From: Dinochytrium kinnereticum
Taxonomy: Eukaryota; Chytridiomycota; Chytridiomycetes; Chytridiales; Chytridiaceae
Length of the DNA: 26,804 nucleotides
Reading direction: 5' to 3'
Assembly (NCBI GenBank): GCA_027604005.1
Contig: JADGJT010000321.1
Location: forward strand, 1 to 26,804
Under the pieces are notes generated by a model. That model was given only the letters and a program-made list of their open reading frames with translations, searched no databases and was not told where the DNA came from. How positions within the stretch are numbered: the first letter of the stretch is position 1; each line of letters begins with the position of its first letter. The position numbers and the translations under genes are program-made. Shown here piece after piece: positions 1-9,664 of this stretch.

Positions 1-185
1 TTTGACTTCTTCTGCCCCTCCAGCCAGTGCTCATAAAGGAGCTTGGCGTCTCCCTTCTTGAACGTTTTCACCAACGCTTTCACCTTCTCATCCTCGTCGG
101 TGACGTTCCTCTTCTCTAACACCTCAACAACGTGCTCAACATGTTTCTCGGGCTTCTTAAGCCCAAAGTCCTTGAACCCACCCAT
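1..185 (-). CDS. 5' end of an unrecognised gene (partial, runs off window)
   Basis: An ATG at 185 reading leftward opens a frame with no stop to the window edge, giving 61 codons (185 down to 3). The peptide starts MGGFKDFGLKKPEKHVEHV and is rich in Lys, Glu and Val, with a likely helical stretch through residues 12-60. It shows no signal peptide or membrane segment. The start is supported by the lack of a longer in-frame alternative and by pyrimidine-rich, non-coding-looking sequence upstream (186-1057). I do not recognise the family from this fragment. The charged, helix-prone composition fits a soluble intracellular protein. Whether the segment ends in an intron just outside the window cannot be seen. 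Confidence 0.55.
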   Translation of the reverse strand, partial: MGGFKDFGLKKPEKHVEHVVEVLEKRNVTDEDEKVKALVKTFKKGDAKLLYEHWLEGQKKS

Positions 186-1057
186 CTTGTAGGCTAGGAC
201 TACTAAGAAAAGGAATTACTGAACTTACTTGTTGTGTAGTCGATTCCCGGACGTAACCACCAGTTGTAACGTAATAATCGAAGACGGTATGTCGCGTTAG
301 TCTTCTCTTATCGTTGAATATAGTTTTCACTTCATTTATTTATCCTGATCACTTCCTCCAAAACTCCCTCCCTTCGATACTGCTCCCCACTATCTCCCCC
401 TTCTGCCAAAATTCTTCCCCTTTCTCTTCTTCTTCCTCTCTCTACTTGTCAACCCCGACGATCCCTCATTGTTTGTTTTGGTCCTACTCCCGCGGCGGAG
501 TTTCTCAATCCCCCGCTCCCTTGTAACCTTGTCCTCCTCTCCTCTACCCCATCGTTACTCCCTCCAGCCCTTTTTCGTCACACTGGTGACCACTACGGAC
601 CCCCATCGCAAGAGTATATGGTTGCTCATGATTGATACATGTTTTTTGTTTTCAATGTAGGTAGACTTAAACAATATCACAAATGGCGTATGCGGTTAGC
701 CTGGATTTCTTTGCGTTCAGGTATCACAATCCGCCGTCTGCTGTCGCAATAAACAGAACATTGTTCTGGATCTCCTCGACTTGTGCAGATACTTTAGGTT
801 CCACATACAAAGGGCTCCTTGGGGGGATGAAGTAAGCGTGTCCTCTGGGCCTTCGTGATGGAATACGATGAAAGAAGGAACGCTTAAAGCTGGAGATGTG
901 TACATGTTGGTCGTAGATCGCCAGCTTACCCAAAATAGGTACCGCCGTAAATCCGCAAATCTGCACGGGTTGAACCTTTGCACTGGTTCGCGGTTCCCAT
1001 TCCGAAGTTGTCACCGTGCAATTGAGTTACAGGGCATTTCAAGACCAGATCAACTGA
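186..1057. other. Intergenic region between divergent genes
   Basis: This is the shared upstream region of the minus-strand partial gene and the plus-strand class C receptor. The part from about 300 to 600 is strongly pyrimidine-rich on the plus strand. Short open frames on both strands at 717-1125 have biased, low-complexity translations with no recognisable domain and overlap each other, so I do not call them genes. An upstream 5'UTR exon of the receptor could lie here but no convincing coding exon is visible. Confidence 0.5.
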
Positions 1058-4000
1058 ATGATGTTGGCTCTATGGGGAAGCCTTATGGGCCTGGCGCTGG
1101 CGATGCCGACACTCGTGACGGCTAATGGACTAGACGTCAGAGGTGTTGGGAACGTCACACTGATTGTGGCGCTACCATATGGTGTCAACGATATCACTGG
1201 GAGCCTAGACATCGACGCCGATTCGTATCGGATAGCTATCTTTGGAATGCATGTGGCTGCTATGGTGAGAGAGACGTACCTCAACTATCCAATAAACTTT
1301 TTCTTTTACTTATAAGTAACCTCTGCCTTTCTTATTAACAGCTGTCGGCAGAGGATCTGATGGAAAAGTATGCGATTCCACAGGGTTTCGTCGACTTTGT
1401 CCCAGTCAACACCTGGAATCCAGAATTCGGGTCTGAAGGTTCTTTGAGGCTTATTGATAGTGGAGGATACGCCTCTGATGCTATCTACGAGAGTATCAAT
1501 AATCTGCAAAACGGTGAGCCCGTTTTCGATCAAGTGCAAAGGAACTAATTGGAACATCATCATTTAAAAAGTTATTGGGATTGTTGGTGATGCCTTCAGT
1601 AGAACAACAAAGTCAGTAGCTTGATTATCATATGTTTTTTTTCGGGGAATCGGATCAGTTTGAAAGAATTATATGAGCTTTTTTCTAACTCTCTGTAGGT
1701 TTTCTGCAGGTGTAGCTTCATATTTCCAAGTAGGAGGTCAACGGCCATCGGTGTACTTATATTTTCTAGAAACCTTTTTGTGGGCCGATGCAAGGAAGTG
1801 TGACTCTTTCCAACAAAGAAAACTACCCTTATTTTTTTCGAATGTTGACGGCAAAAGGGTCGGGACGGCACTATATTACAATCCTAAAAACTTACGGAAT
1901 GGAGACACTCTGCATCTTTCAGAGAACAGATGATCTTAGCCGCTCAAGTGAGAATTTATCGCCGTTCATATTGAAATAGTCGGATGTAGCTAATGTAAAT
2001 TCACAGTTGCTGAAGAGCTCAAACAAGCCGCCGCCATTGTTGGAGTGAACGTCGTGACGATATCTATCGGAGATGACGTGATGCAGACTAATGAATTCCG
2101 TTATCATTTCGATTTAGCTAGGCGCCAAAAGTGCCATTTTATCTTTGCATCAATGGGATCAGCGGACTTGAATGAAGTGTATCATGTAGCAGTATCTGGC
2201 GGCCTTGTTGGACCCAATTACCTATGGACGGCCTACAATAGCCCTTCTCCGCTTGGTAAGATCCGTACTATGCCATCTAGTAACAAGTAAAAGAGGGGCT
2301 GAACGCTGCGAACAAGTTTGAGTACTATGGCTTCTTTTACGTTGTTGAAAGCACGACGCAAAATGAAAATTCAAAAGCCTTAACTAAGAGATTTTGGGAA
2401 ATGGCAAAAACAGTAGTAAACGAAAGCGATCTGTTTGCCGATATACGGGAAGAAATTACTGCTTTGTAAACCGTCTTCAAACTGCTATTAAGTAACCATG
2501 ATAGTTCTGAAGATCAGAGTCGAAGTTATTTCGGAAACGTCAAAGAAATGTACAACTGCATGCAAGTCATGTTTTCGGGGTTTCATAACGTTAGTGCTTA
2601 AAGATTTATGTGAATGTCGTCTAACATTCTCTTATTAAAGCTGATAAAAACAAAGAACCTTATCGGGCTTGAAGATCTGCTTGACGAAGGCCCGAATCTT
2701 AATTATAGCGCTTTTGTCAACACAGGTAATAGAAGTTTGACTTACAATTTCTCATACCCTTATCTTAAAGGCTATGTCGACTTTTGGGGGTCGAATGTGC
2801 AGTTAAACGAATATGGAGACCTGAAAGAGTAAGCTTTCCAGGATAAATAGAGGAGAATAATAATCTTACGAAACAGATCCATCATGGCTTTTTCGTTCAA
2901 CAAAGATAATTGGGAGGTCGTTCAAGGACCAATCGATCAAGCAGCAAGTTACGCTTTCGGAAGAACTAACCTTGAAGGAGACACCTTCTTTGAATACTTT
3001 AAGCCAACATTCTACAACGGTTTGTTCTTTTGGTCTACTTGAACGGTCTAACTCTTTAACTTGGACATAGGCTCCTTGACCCCACCAAAGGATGGAGAAG
3101 GTACTGAATAGCCATTGTTAATTGTTGTCCGACTTACAAAGCTTAATAGATATCGTACCCCCGGAAGAAATCATTGAGGGTTCAGCGCCTGCAATCGTAA
3201 TCCGAACCTCGCAGGCGCTTGCAGGAATTTCGGTTATAATACTCATATCTATCAGTGTATGGCGAAATCTCAAAGGAACATATGTACCAGCTTGGACGTG
3301 GTTCCTAACTTTCGGTGGAATGTTTGGTACCGCCTCAACATTTTGGAGCGTCAGTGCGTTTCAGCAACGCCTCTGTTTCATACCGTCTATAATTTTTCTT
3401 CAATCCACTTCAGTTGTTATAGGGTGTGTGATTCTTAGGTGTTTCATGCTTTTTAATACATTTATATTTTTTTACAGGTCGTCATTGTTTATTTTATGTC
3501 GAAGAATTTGGCTATACCATAATCTGCGTCAGCTTTTCAGGCCGATGGATATACCAGGAGTATTATTGACTATCTTTAGTCTTCAATCTATAAACTGCTT
3601 TTTGGTACTTTTTTGGCGATTCGGGCAATCTCTTGCTGATGAAAAGAGGGTAGGTAAAGACCAAGTTTATTATTTACGTATGGTCATTCATTTCCCTCTT
3701 TGATTTTCAAAGATATGCTCGCCACTTTCTGGGGGCAACCATTTTGATTATAAGGCTGCTCTTGGAGCGATTAATTTAGGGCTTCCTGCTATCGCCCTAA
3801 CTCTCATTTTGATGTTCAAAGATCGAAGCTCTTCGACTTCCTTTGATAATGTTCTCAGGGTAATTCCTCTTGAAACTGCATCGTGCTAGCTCTAAATTTA
3901 TTTTAAAGATCTCATCTTTCCTCTTTATCTCGATTATTGTTCTTGAGTTTATCCTGCGACCAACTATACTCAGGAGTATTATTCAGGTATTTAAGCCAAA

Positions 4001-4714
4001 TTGCTTTATCTATTTGGTCCCTCACCGCGCCAACAGGCCTTAACTTTAAATGTATTACCTGTCGTCGTGTGCCTTCATGTCTGCTTGAGAGCTACCGTCT
4101 CGGATGATCTTTCGGAGTATCACTTCCAGAAGCATCTACAGCCTCTGACCTGTTTTGACCAGGTATATCAACCCTATTGACTTAGGCTTAATGATGTTTT
4201 CAGGGTATCATGAAGGTGGCTACTCGGGGAAAGTTTGGGTGGGGACAGGAATGCAAATACCTTGTTACCTTTTGGGAACGCTCACTAATTCCGTGGCTTA
4301 TTTTAATAGAGGTTTGCAGCCTTCTTTCACGTGACTTCTAAAAAATAATACCAGATTGATGGCTCCAAAACATATAGAATCGACTTGGAAAAAATAAAAC
4401 AAAGCGATATTCTAACAGAAACCGAGCTTAGCTTGCAAGAAAACAGTGCACAGATTGACCTGGACGGAAGATTCACCGACAAGAAAATTATCCTGCTAGT
4501 TCTTCCCCACATCTACATCACCTTTCGGTGCCAATCGACAGAGACGCGCGACAGGATGGTAGGGCTCCTGAAATCCTTTGCGAGCGGCAATGAGGTCAAG
4601 GCGCGGCGGAATGAGACGATGGCGAATAGCAACCGCGAGTGGAAGTCTGATCTGAGCGGGATGGATTTGGAGTCAGCCCCAGCGCAGGTTGGGGACGCGT
4701 CGTCATCGCGTTAA
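1058..4714 (+). CDS. Class C (GABA-B-type) G-protein-coupled receptor with ANF/LIVBP-like ligand-binding domain
   Basis: My model joins 19 exons: 1058-1264, 1342-1513, 1572-1611, 1699-1729, 1770-1947, 2007-2255, 2294-2465, 2505-2589, 2641-2725, 2771-2828, 2877-3019, 3071-3100, 3150-3423, 3478-3649, 3713-3859, 3909-3986, 4037-4162, 4204-4311, 4355-4714. They sum to 2715 nt in one frame (904 aa), ending in TAA. Residues 1-24 are a signal peptide. Residues about 29-480 form a type I periplasmic-binding-like domain; NYPYFFRM and the flanking ILKTYGMETLCIF segment are typical of ANF/GABA-B ectodomains. Seven hydrophobic helices follow (about 495-745). Conserved cysteines sit at the top of TM3 (RLCFIP) and in the second extracellular loop (ICSP), the usual class C disulfide. 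A polar tail of about 155 residues follows. It is predicted to sit in the plasma membrane and signal through heterotrimeric G proteins; the ligand is unknown. Several introns are only 38-45 nt, so the fragmented reading frame reflects splicing, not decay. Confidence 0.85.
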
Positions 4715-4858
4715 GGGATTTGACGCCTTTGGGCTATTTGCTACCCATAAATGCAGTCCTAATGGACATCTGGTGTTATGACTACATGCTACTGGAATAA
4801 ATTTCCTTGTTTTTTCTTTCCCTCAAACCTTCAACTGACTGCTGGCAACGCCTTCAAC

Positions 4859-5751
4859 ATGTCCGAGTACTGCGACGAATGCGACCGTTACTTCGCCAAT
4901 GCGCGTGCCCTGCAGCAGCACATCGAGAGCAGCTCCAACCACTTCTACTGTTTGCCATGCGGCCGCGAGTTCAGCAGTCGTAACGCCCTCAACCAGCATC
5001 TGTACAACTCCTCTATGCATCGCCGACGATCGCCAACCCCCCCTCCCGCCCCTCGCTTCACCCACGTCTGCCAATCTTGCAACTACGGTTTCTACAACGA
5101 GCCCGACTACAACACACACTTGGGTCAGACTCACAACCACTGCTTCGCATGATCCAGGTCGTTCGGGTCGCCCCGTGCGCTTCAGCAGCATCTGGCCTCC
5201 GATCGTCACTCGCCAAAGACGATCAAATGCCCGCTATGCTCTGAGCAGCGCTTCGCGAGGATATCGGCTGTGGCCGCCCACATTGAATCAGGCCAATGCC
5301 GATTTGGCAGACGCTTGAACATTTCCATTGTGGCCTCCGCCATCAGAGGATGGTGAGTTAAAGTAAAGACTGTCAGTGTTTTAACATGGCTTTTTTTTCT
5401 TTCAGGGAGAGGTCCATGGGATCTTCGAACACCTTCACTACAAAGCTCATCACCGATGGTTCGATGGATTACTCAGGCTACAACAACCAAGCTCTAGAGC
5501 AGTTCTACGACGCCTATCATTGTGTCTATGAATGCCCTGCCTGCAACCGAGACTTCAGAAATGTCACCGAGCTTCGGGAACATCTGCGTTCCAGGGCACA
5601 CGCCACATCCCACTACCAGTGTCCGACTTGTAAAAGGCAGTACCCATCTTTGTCCGCATTGTTGAAGCATTTTGAGCAAACCGCTTGCGGGACCTCAAAA
5701 AATCCCCTCATTGGGAAACTTGGATCCACTCTGAAGTCGATCGCCTTTTAA
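4859..5751 (+). CDS. Multi-C2H2 zinc-finger protein with an in-frame TGA in finger 4
   Basis: Two exons (4859-5352 and 5406-5751, GT-AG intron of 53 nt) give 280 codons including the final TAA, but codon 98 (5150-5152) is TGA. Seven C2H2/C2HC-like fingers can be read. Each has C-x2-C then about 12 residues to His: C5/C8, C31/C34, a third with HVCQSC, a fourth with C95 and the TGA at the position of its second Cys, a fifth with IKCPLC, a sixth with YECPAC and a seventh with YQCPTC. Fingers 5 and 7 end in Cys rather than His. Without readthrough the product is 97 aa with three fingers. The start at 4859 is preferred over the in-frame ATG at 4778 because the first finger begins at once. The gene lies 144 nt downstream of the receptor on the same strand. 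It is probably nucleic-acid binding; the target is unknown. It could be a recent pseudogene, a sequence error or a recoded gene. Confidence 0.75.
5150..5152 (+). other. In-frame TGA replacing a zinc-ligand cysteine codon
   Basis: The fourth finger reads C95-F-A-(TGA), then 12 residues to His, five more residues and a second His. That is exactly the spacing of the neighbouring fingers, with TGA where TGC or TGT is expected. The frame stays open for about 67 codons to the splice donor and 115 more after the intron. One base separates TGA from either Cys codon. Confidence 0.85.
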
Positions 5752-5975
5752 AGAATGGAAACTGCCTCGGTCAACTCTTATCGACTATTACCTCTTCTCC
5801 TTAATCTGATATGCGAAACGTTTAATTTTCTCCTTCCGTTGGTTCCTGATCAATGTTTTTCTCTGATTTCAAGTACTGGTCTCTTCTCTTAGTTTTCCCT
5901 TCTTGTTTTTCCGTGGCTTCGCCTCACTCCTTCGCGGTCACTTTTGTTTGCCAAGCTCTCTTCACATTTCCTCCC

Positions 5976-6129
5976 ATGGCTGATTTTCGTGGTTCGCTCC
6001 AGCCTCATCCTGCCGTCATCGCTATTCGCAAGGAGATTCGGGAAAGAGCACTGTATCTGAACGATACTCTGTTAGTTTGTTTTTTCATCTTGCAATAGGG
6101 ATCCATATGTTGAACGCAAGTCAGCGTGA
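5976..6129 (+). CDS. Candidate 41-residue microprotein gene with a 28-nt intron
   Basis: An ATG at 5976 opens a charged, helix-prone peptide beginning MADFRGSLQPHPAV. If the 28-nt segment 6071-6098 (GTTAGT...AATAG) is removed, the frame continues as DPYVERKSA and stops at TGA (6127-6129), giving 41 aa. Unspliced, the frame runs into a hydrophobic, unlikely ending and stops at 6098. The spliced ending matches the polar character of the upstream part, which is why I prefer it. The region from 5776 to 5975 is pyrimidine-rich like a fungal promoter or 5'UTR. I do not recognise the family. There is no signal peptide, and the predicted membrane potential is low. A 28-nt intron is far below the usual fungal minimum, so the model may be wrong. 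Confidence 0.4.
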
Positions 6130-6935
6130 TGCATGGCTCTTCCTGCTGACGAGAGCCCCCCTTTTCTATTGTATTCTCTATTGAGGGGTCGACAAGTGGA
6201 TAGGCGAATGTGGTTCGAAAGTACTTTCTTCATTTTTCCGGGAGGCATGTTGCAAGTGTGAACGACTTATTTCTCTTCAATTATTCGACCCTACCGCCCT
6301 TCTGCATTCTTTAAAAGGTCTGCTCTGCGCAATCGCAGCGGGTAAGGGTTCTACGGCGTGATGCCCCGTGCAGAGGTTTTTTTAATGTGTTTTTTGCGTT
6401 TTTTTAAGATTTTACTTGACAATAATAAAAGCCGTCAAGACGAGGTTTCCTATTCTTCGGGAGCCTCTAAGGAAAAAACATGCTGGTCATTTAATTGCAA
6501 AGACAGACAACCCTCCAACTTTGTCTCTTTGTTTTGCTTTCATATTGCTTTTTTCTTCCATTCAGATTGCCTTCGCAAGAACGTCGATTGAAAATATGTT
6601 TTTTCTTTACCTTAAACAAGGATTATTTGGTAGTATATAGGTCACTTCCCAAACTAGTTTTGGTTCAGCGATTATTGGACTTTGTTTCTTCTATACATTG
6701 AATTAACTTTTCCCTAGTTTTCAGTGAAGAACATGCAGCCACATGCAGCCACCTTTCCTCCGGTCATGAGTACGTATGTTAAATGATTTTTTGAAACAAT
6801 AATACAACAGACTTAAACAAATCAGCAGGCTATACTTTTGGAATGCGAATGTATTGATAATTGTTTCTCAAATTCGATGGGATAATAGCAGAGGTATCAT
6901 CATCCAAGGTCTCGCACGCATATGCATCAACACCT
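6130..6935. other. Intergenic region, convergent gene ends
   Basis: About 800 nt lie between the small plus-strand gene and the 3' end of the minus-strand 7TM-RGS gene. The sequence is T-rich on the plus strand with several oligo-T runs. It contains a perfect 10-nt tandem duplication (acatgcagcc, 6731-6750). Short open frames at 6358-6701 are T-rich with no domain, and I regard them as chance. Confidence 0.5.
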
Positions 6936-8980
6936 TTAGAGGTAATCCTCAGGCGGAAGTGACTTGCCGTTGTGGGCAAACACGAACTAAAAAAAAGGAT
7001 CTGTTAAGAAAAGTGGAAACGACAGAATAGAGAAGAGAAGAATCGCCAACCTTAGGAAACACGGTCACAAACATCAAATCGACGTTCTCTCTAGCAACCT
7101 CTTCAAACAAATCTGGAGAGTAAACTCCTGATTGCAACCCCTCCTCCAATCGATCCTTTGCAGACGCGGACAATCCCTTAACCTCCAAAGGAGACCCGTC
7201 TCTGATAAAGGTGTCCCAGATGTAATGGCATTGACCCGCAATGGCGCCACCTGGAGTCGAGGTGTCAATGACAGACGCCGTATCATCCCCAATTTTAATC
7301 AACACCGAATCACTTGACGCAAAGAGGCGAGGGGAGGTCCCGCCCCCACTGGCAAAGAAACTCGGGACGCCAGCTCCCGGTACTTCTCCCGCCTCGATCA
7401 AAATGGCGTAAGCTCGACGGAGAAAGACGTAAGACTCTTGAAAGACCGCTGATTCAATGCTAAGAGCCCTCGCACAGAACTTCTTAAAGGCGGGAAAGAA
7501 TCTCGGGCTATCCAGAACGGCTTGAAAAGCGGACGGGGTGAGCTCAAGAACTTCTGGAGCGTCTAGTGCAAGCGAGTCACCTGACCGCTTCATGAATGGA
7601 AGCAAGCGAGAAGTAGAGTGATAACGCTCGGCAGGGTCCGACCATTTTCTATGATGATTTTGAAAGTGGGCGTGGAGTCGACGACCCGTTTGTGGTTCAT
7701 ATGCGGATGCGTTTGAACGACCACGAGGACGAGTGAAGGACTGCGCCTCAGCTAGAGGTATATCTACCTGTCGCTTTAGCGCCTTGTCAAGTCGGTAGGA
7801 CATCCAGACAGGTAAGATGACGGAGGTAAAATGGGTGATGATGAATAGGAGGAAGATGATGTAGGTGCCTGAGAGGTTGAGGGACCTTGAGGTGTTTGAA
7901 CGGGTGAAGATGACAATGAACCAGAGGACGAAAAGAGGAAGCCCAGCGGCGAGCGTTGTAGTGATATCTGCTCTGATACCGCTCTGAAGTGTTTCGGTTA
8001 TTAGTAATAGACGAAGGAAGCAGGTTAAAGAAGCCAGAAATTGGGGGAAGAAAGAGGTTAAAACACTCACTGCATCCTTGACGTTCCGAAGAAGGTAGAT
8101 AAAGATCGGTGAGAAAAAGGCCAGGTAGAGAGCAGCCACAATGTAGGTTGACAGAAAGTGTGTTTTGAACATGTTCTTAATCATGGCCTGGCCCTTTGCC
8201 ATCACCGGGTATATCGATACAGGTTCAGGTATCAGTACCTGAACAGCCAAAGTCCCCAAAAACTGCACTCCCATCGCAAACAAAACCATTCTCAGCACTT
8301 TCCGATTAAGGCTCTTCTCTGGATTCGTCCAAAGCTCAGACTCGGGATCATCTTGACTGTAGCCCAGCAGTTTGACCAAGGGACCGATCTCCTTCTGACC
8401 TTGGGTCTTCATACCCGTCCCCCTTCCACCAGGGCCACGAAGATCACCGTCTGGCTGTCGATGCACCGACAACGCTCTCGCCATCTTCACGGCCGTTTCC
8501 CTCCCACTTCCGCCATGCAATTCCTGCATAGAAAACTCCTTTGTGGCCTTCTGCATAGCAGCCTCACTGATACCTAGTTTGGCCTCATTCCATCGATACA
8601 GAATAAGGAGCCGGAACGTCTTTCCAATGATGCAGAGGATCCAGAGGAGAACGGAGAGTGAGCTGACCCACAGAAGAACAAATCCTGGGAACGAGGATAT
8701 GTATGCCTGAAAGAGGAGGATGGTGATGACGAAGATGAGGTTGGCGGACGCCTGGGTGGTGGTGAGGCCCCATCCAATCTTTGAGATCTCGTGATGATTT
8801 CTCCTCAAGAGGATCAAAGCGGTGGTTCCGATAACGAAACTGCGGTATCAAAAGGAAGGGGTGATCAGCGATGGGCACACAGAGGGAGTTGAAAAGAGGC
8901 TGCAAGACGCCCGGTGATGCTCACATTGCATAGACAGAGGCGATGGCGACGGCGATCGGAGTTGCCTCGTGCGATCCCAT
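6936..8980 (-). CDS. Seven-transmembrane RGS protein (AtRGS1-like architecture)
   Basis: The model is complement(join(6936-6986, 7051-7983, 8071-8839, 8925-8980)), 1809 nt, 602 aa. Seven hydrophobic helices lie at roughly 8-31, 51-67, 73-100, 199-223, 247-269, 280-302 and 314-337. A basic linker and a C-terminal RGS box (about 421-586) follow. The RGS call rests on FQAVLDSPRFFPAFKKFC, then SIES, then YIWDTFIRDGSPLEV and FEEVARENVDLMFVTVFPKF. RGS domains speed GTP hydrolysis on G-alpha subunits; fusion to seven helices is known from plants and some fungi and suggests ligand-controlled deactivation at the membrane. The box carries an insertion of roughly 50 residues (475-526) before the WDTF helix. 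The Asn usual in animal RGS domains after the conserved Glu is Ser here. The frame stays open 11 codons upstream of the ATG to an AG at 9014, so another first exon is possible. Confidence 0.85.
7984..8070 (-). other. Stopless 87-nt intron of the 7TM-RGS gene
   Basis: A GTGAGT donor (at 8070) and a CTTCAG acceptor (at 7984) enclose 87 nt, divisible by three and free of stops. An open-frame scan therefore reads straight through it. Removing it joins the end of TM5 (NVKDA) to SGIRADITTT before TM6. Retained, it would add a 29-residue hydrophobic stretch in the third cytoplasmic loop region. I treat it as an intron because both splice sites are near consensus and seven helices are obtained without it. 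Confidence 0.7.
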
Positions 8981-9664
8981 GCAGAAAGGATGATGCCCCG
9001 CAGGATGACGGAGCTGCAAGTGTGATCAGTGGAGGAGCGACGCTGACAACGGTCCGTTGAATGTCTCTCGCGTTACGTCTGGATGCTGGTTGGTGTGCAG
9101 GATTTGAATCTGATTTGAATCACAACAGACTCCCAAACCGAGTCTGCTTATTATGTGCTCAGCTCCGACTTGTTTCATGCCTTTCGTAGTTTCTGCACAC
9201 CGCAGCCGCAGCACTGCCAGCGAGCTGGCGCAGGGCATGCGGATGTTCTGTTGGCCCTCAGCGCCACAGCACGCCGCTTTGGGCAAAGAAAGGTCGTTTC
9301 GTTTGTGTTGCAGCACTTGTCACGCCTTCAGATGTCAAACAATGCGGCAATTGGTTGGTGTGCAGCGCCGACTTGACGCTGGTGGGTCGGAGAATTATCA
9401 TGGTACTTGAGAGACAGATTGATGGCAGACTTTCTTTTATTGACCGACAAACTGCAACGAGCTCAACAGACAACAGAAATGGAAACTTCCTCTGCGAAAT
9501 CACCCCCTCGTCTCCCGTGTGCAATGACTGACTCAAAAACGCAACTCTCTGACAGCTGCCGTCGTTCACTGAGACGTGAATGGCGCGCCACCACGGCTTG
9601 GCGCGTTGCGGAAGGAGAGCCTCGACTCAACTTTAGCATGACAAAAGACTCCAGGATGTGAAGC
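8981..9664. other. Intergenic region upstream of the 7TM-RGS gene
   Basis: About 680 nt lie between the 3' end of the four-helix protein gene and the 7TM-RGS start. It contains a perfect 7-bp inverted repeat with a 7-nt loop at 9126-9146, preceded by two copies of gatttgaatc (9101-9110 and 9112-9121). It also has a 12-13 nt direct repeat around ttggtgtgcag near 9090 and 9355. No supported gene is seen; overlapping short frames on both strands look like chance. Confidence 0.45.
9126..9146. repeat. Perfect inverted repeat (7-bp stem, 7-nt loop)
   Basis: The arms cagactc and gagtctg flank the loop ccaaacc. It sits in the non-coding stretch upstream of the 7TM-RGS gene. It could be a palindromic transcription-factor site or chance. 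It does not extend to a tRNA fold that I can see. Confidence 0.4.

Noticed and set aside
1788..2290. Frame breaks and stops inside the first receptor, suggesting a pseudogene
   Set aside because: Every break coincides with GT...AG ends, and the 19 exons sum to a multiple of three with class C features kept throughout, so splicing explains them.
4899..5318. 139-codon plus-strand frame overlapping the zinc-finger gene
   Set aside because: Its Thr/Ser/Pro-rich translation is the out-of-frame shadow of the finger-coding exon.
6310..6365. tRNA-like stretch with a ggttcta element
   Set aside because: No cloverleaf with matching acceptor and anticodon stems could be drawn.
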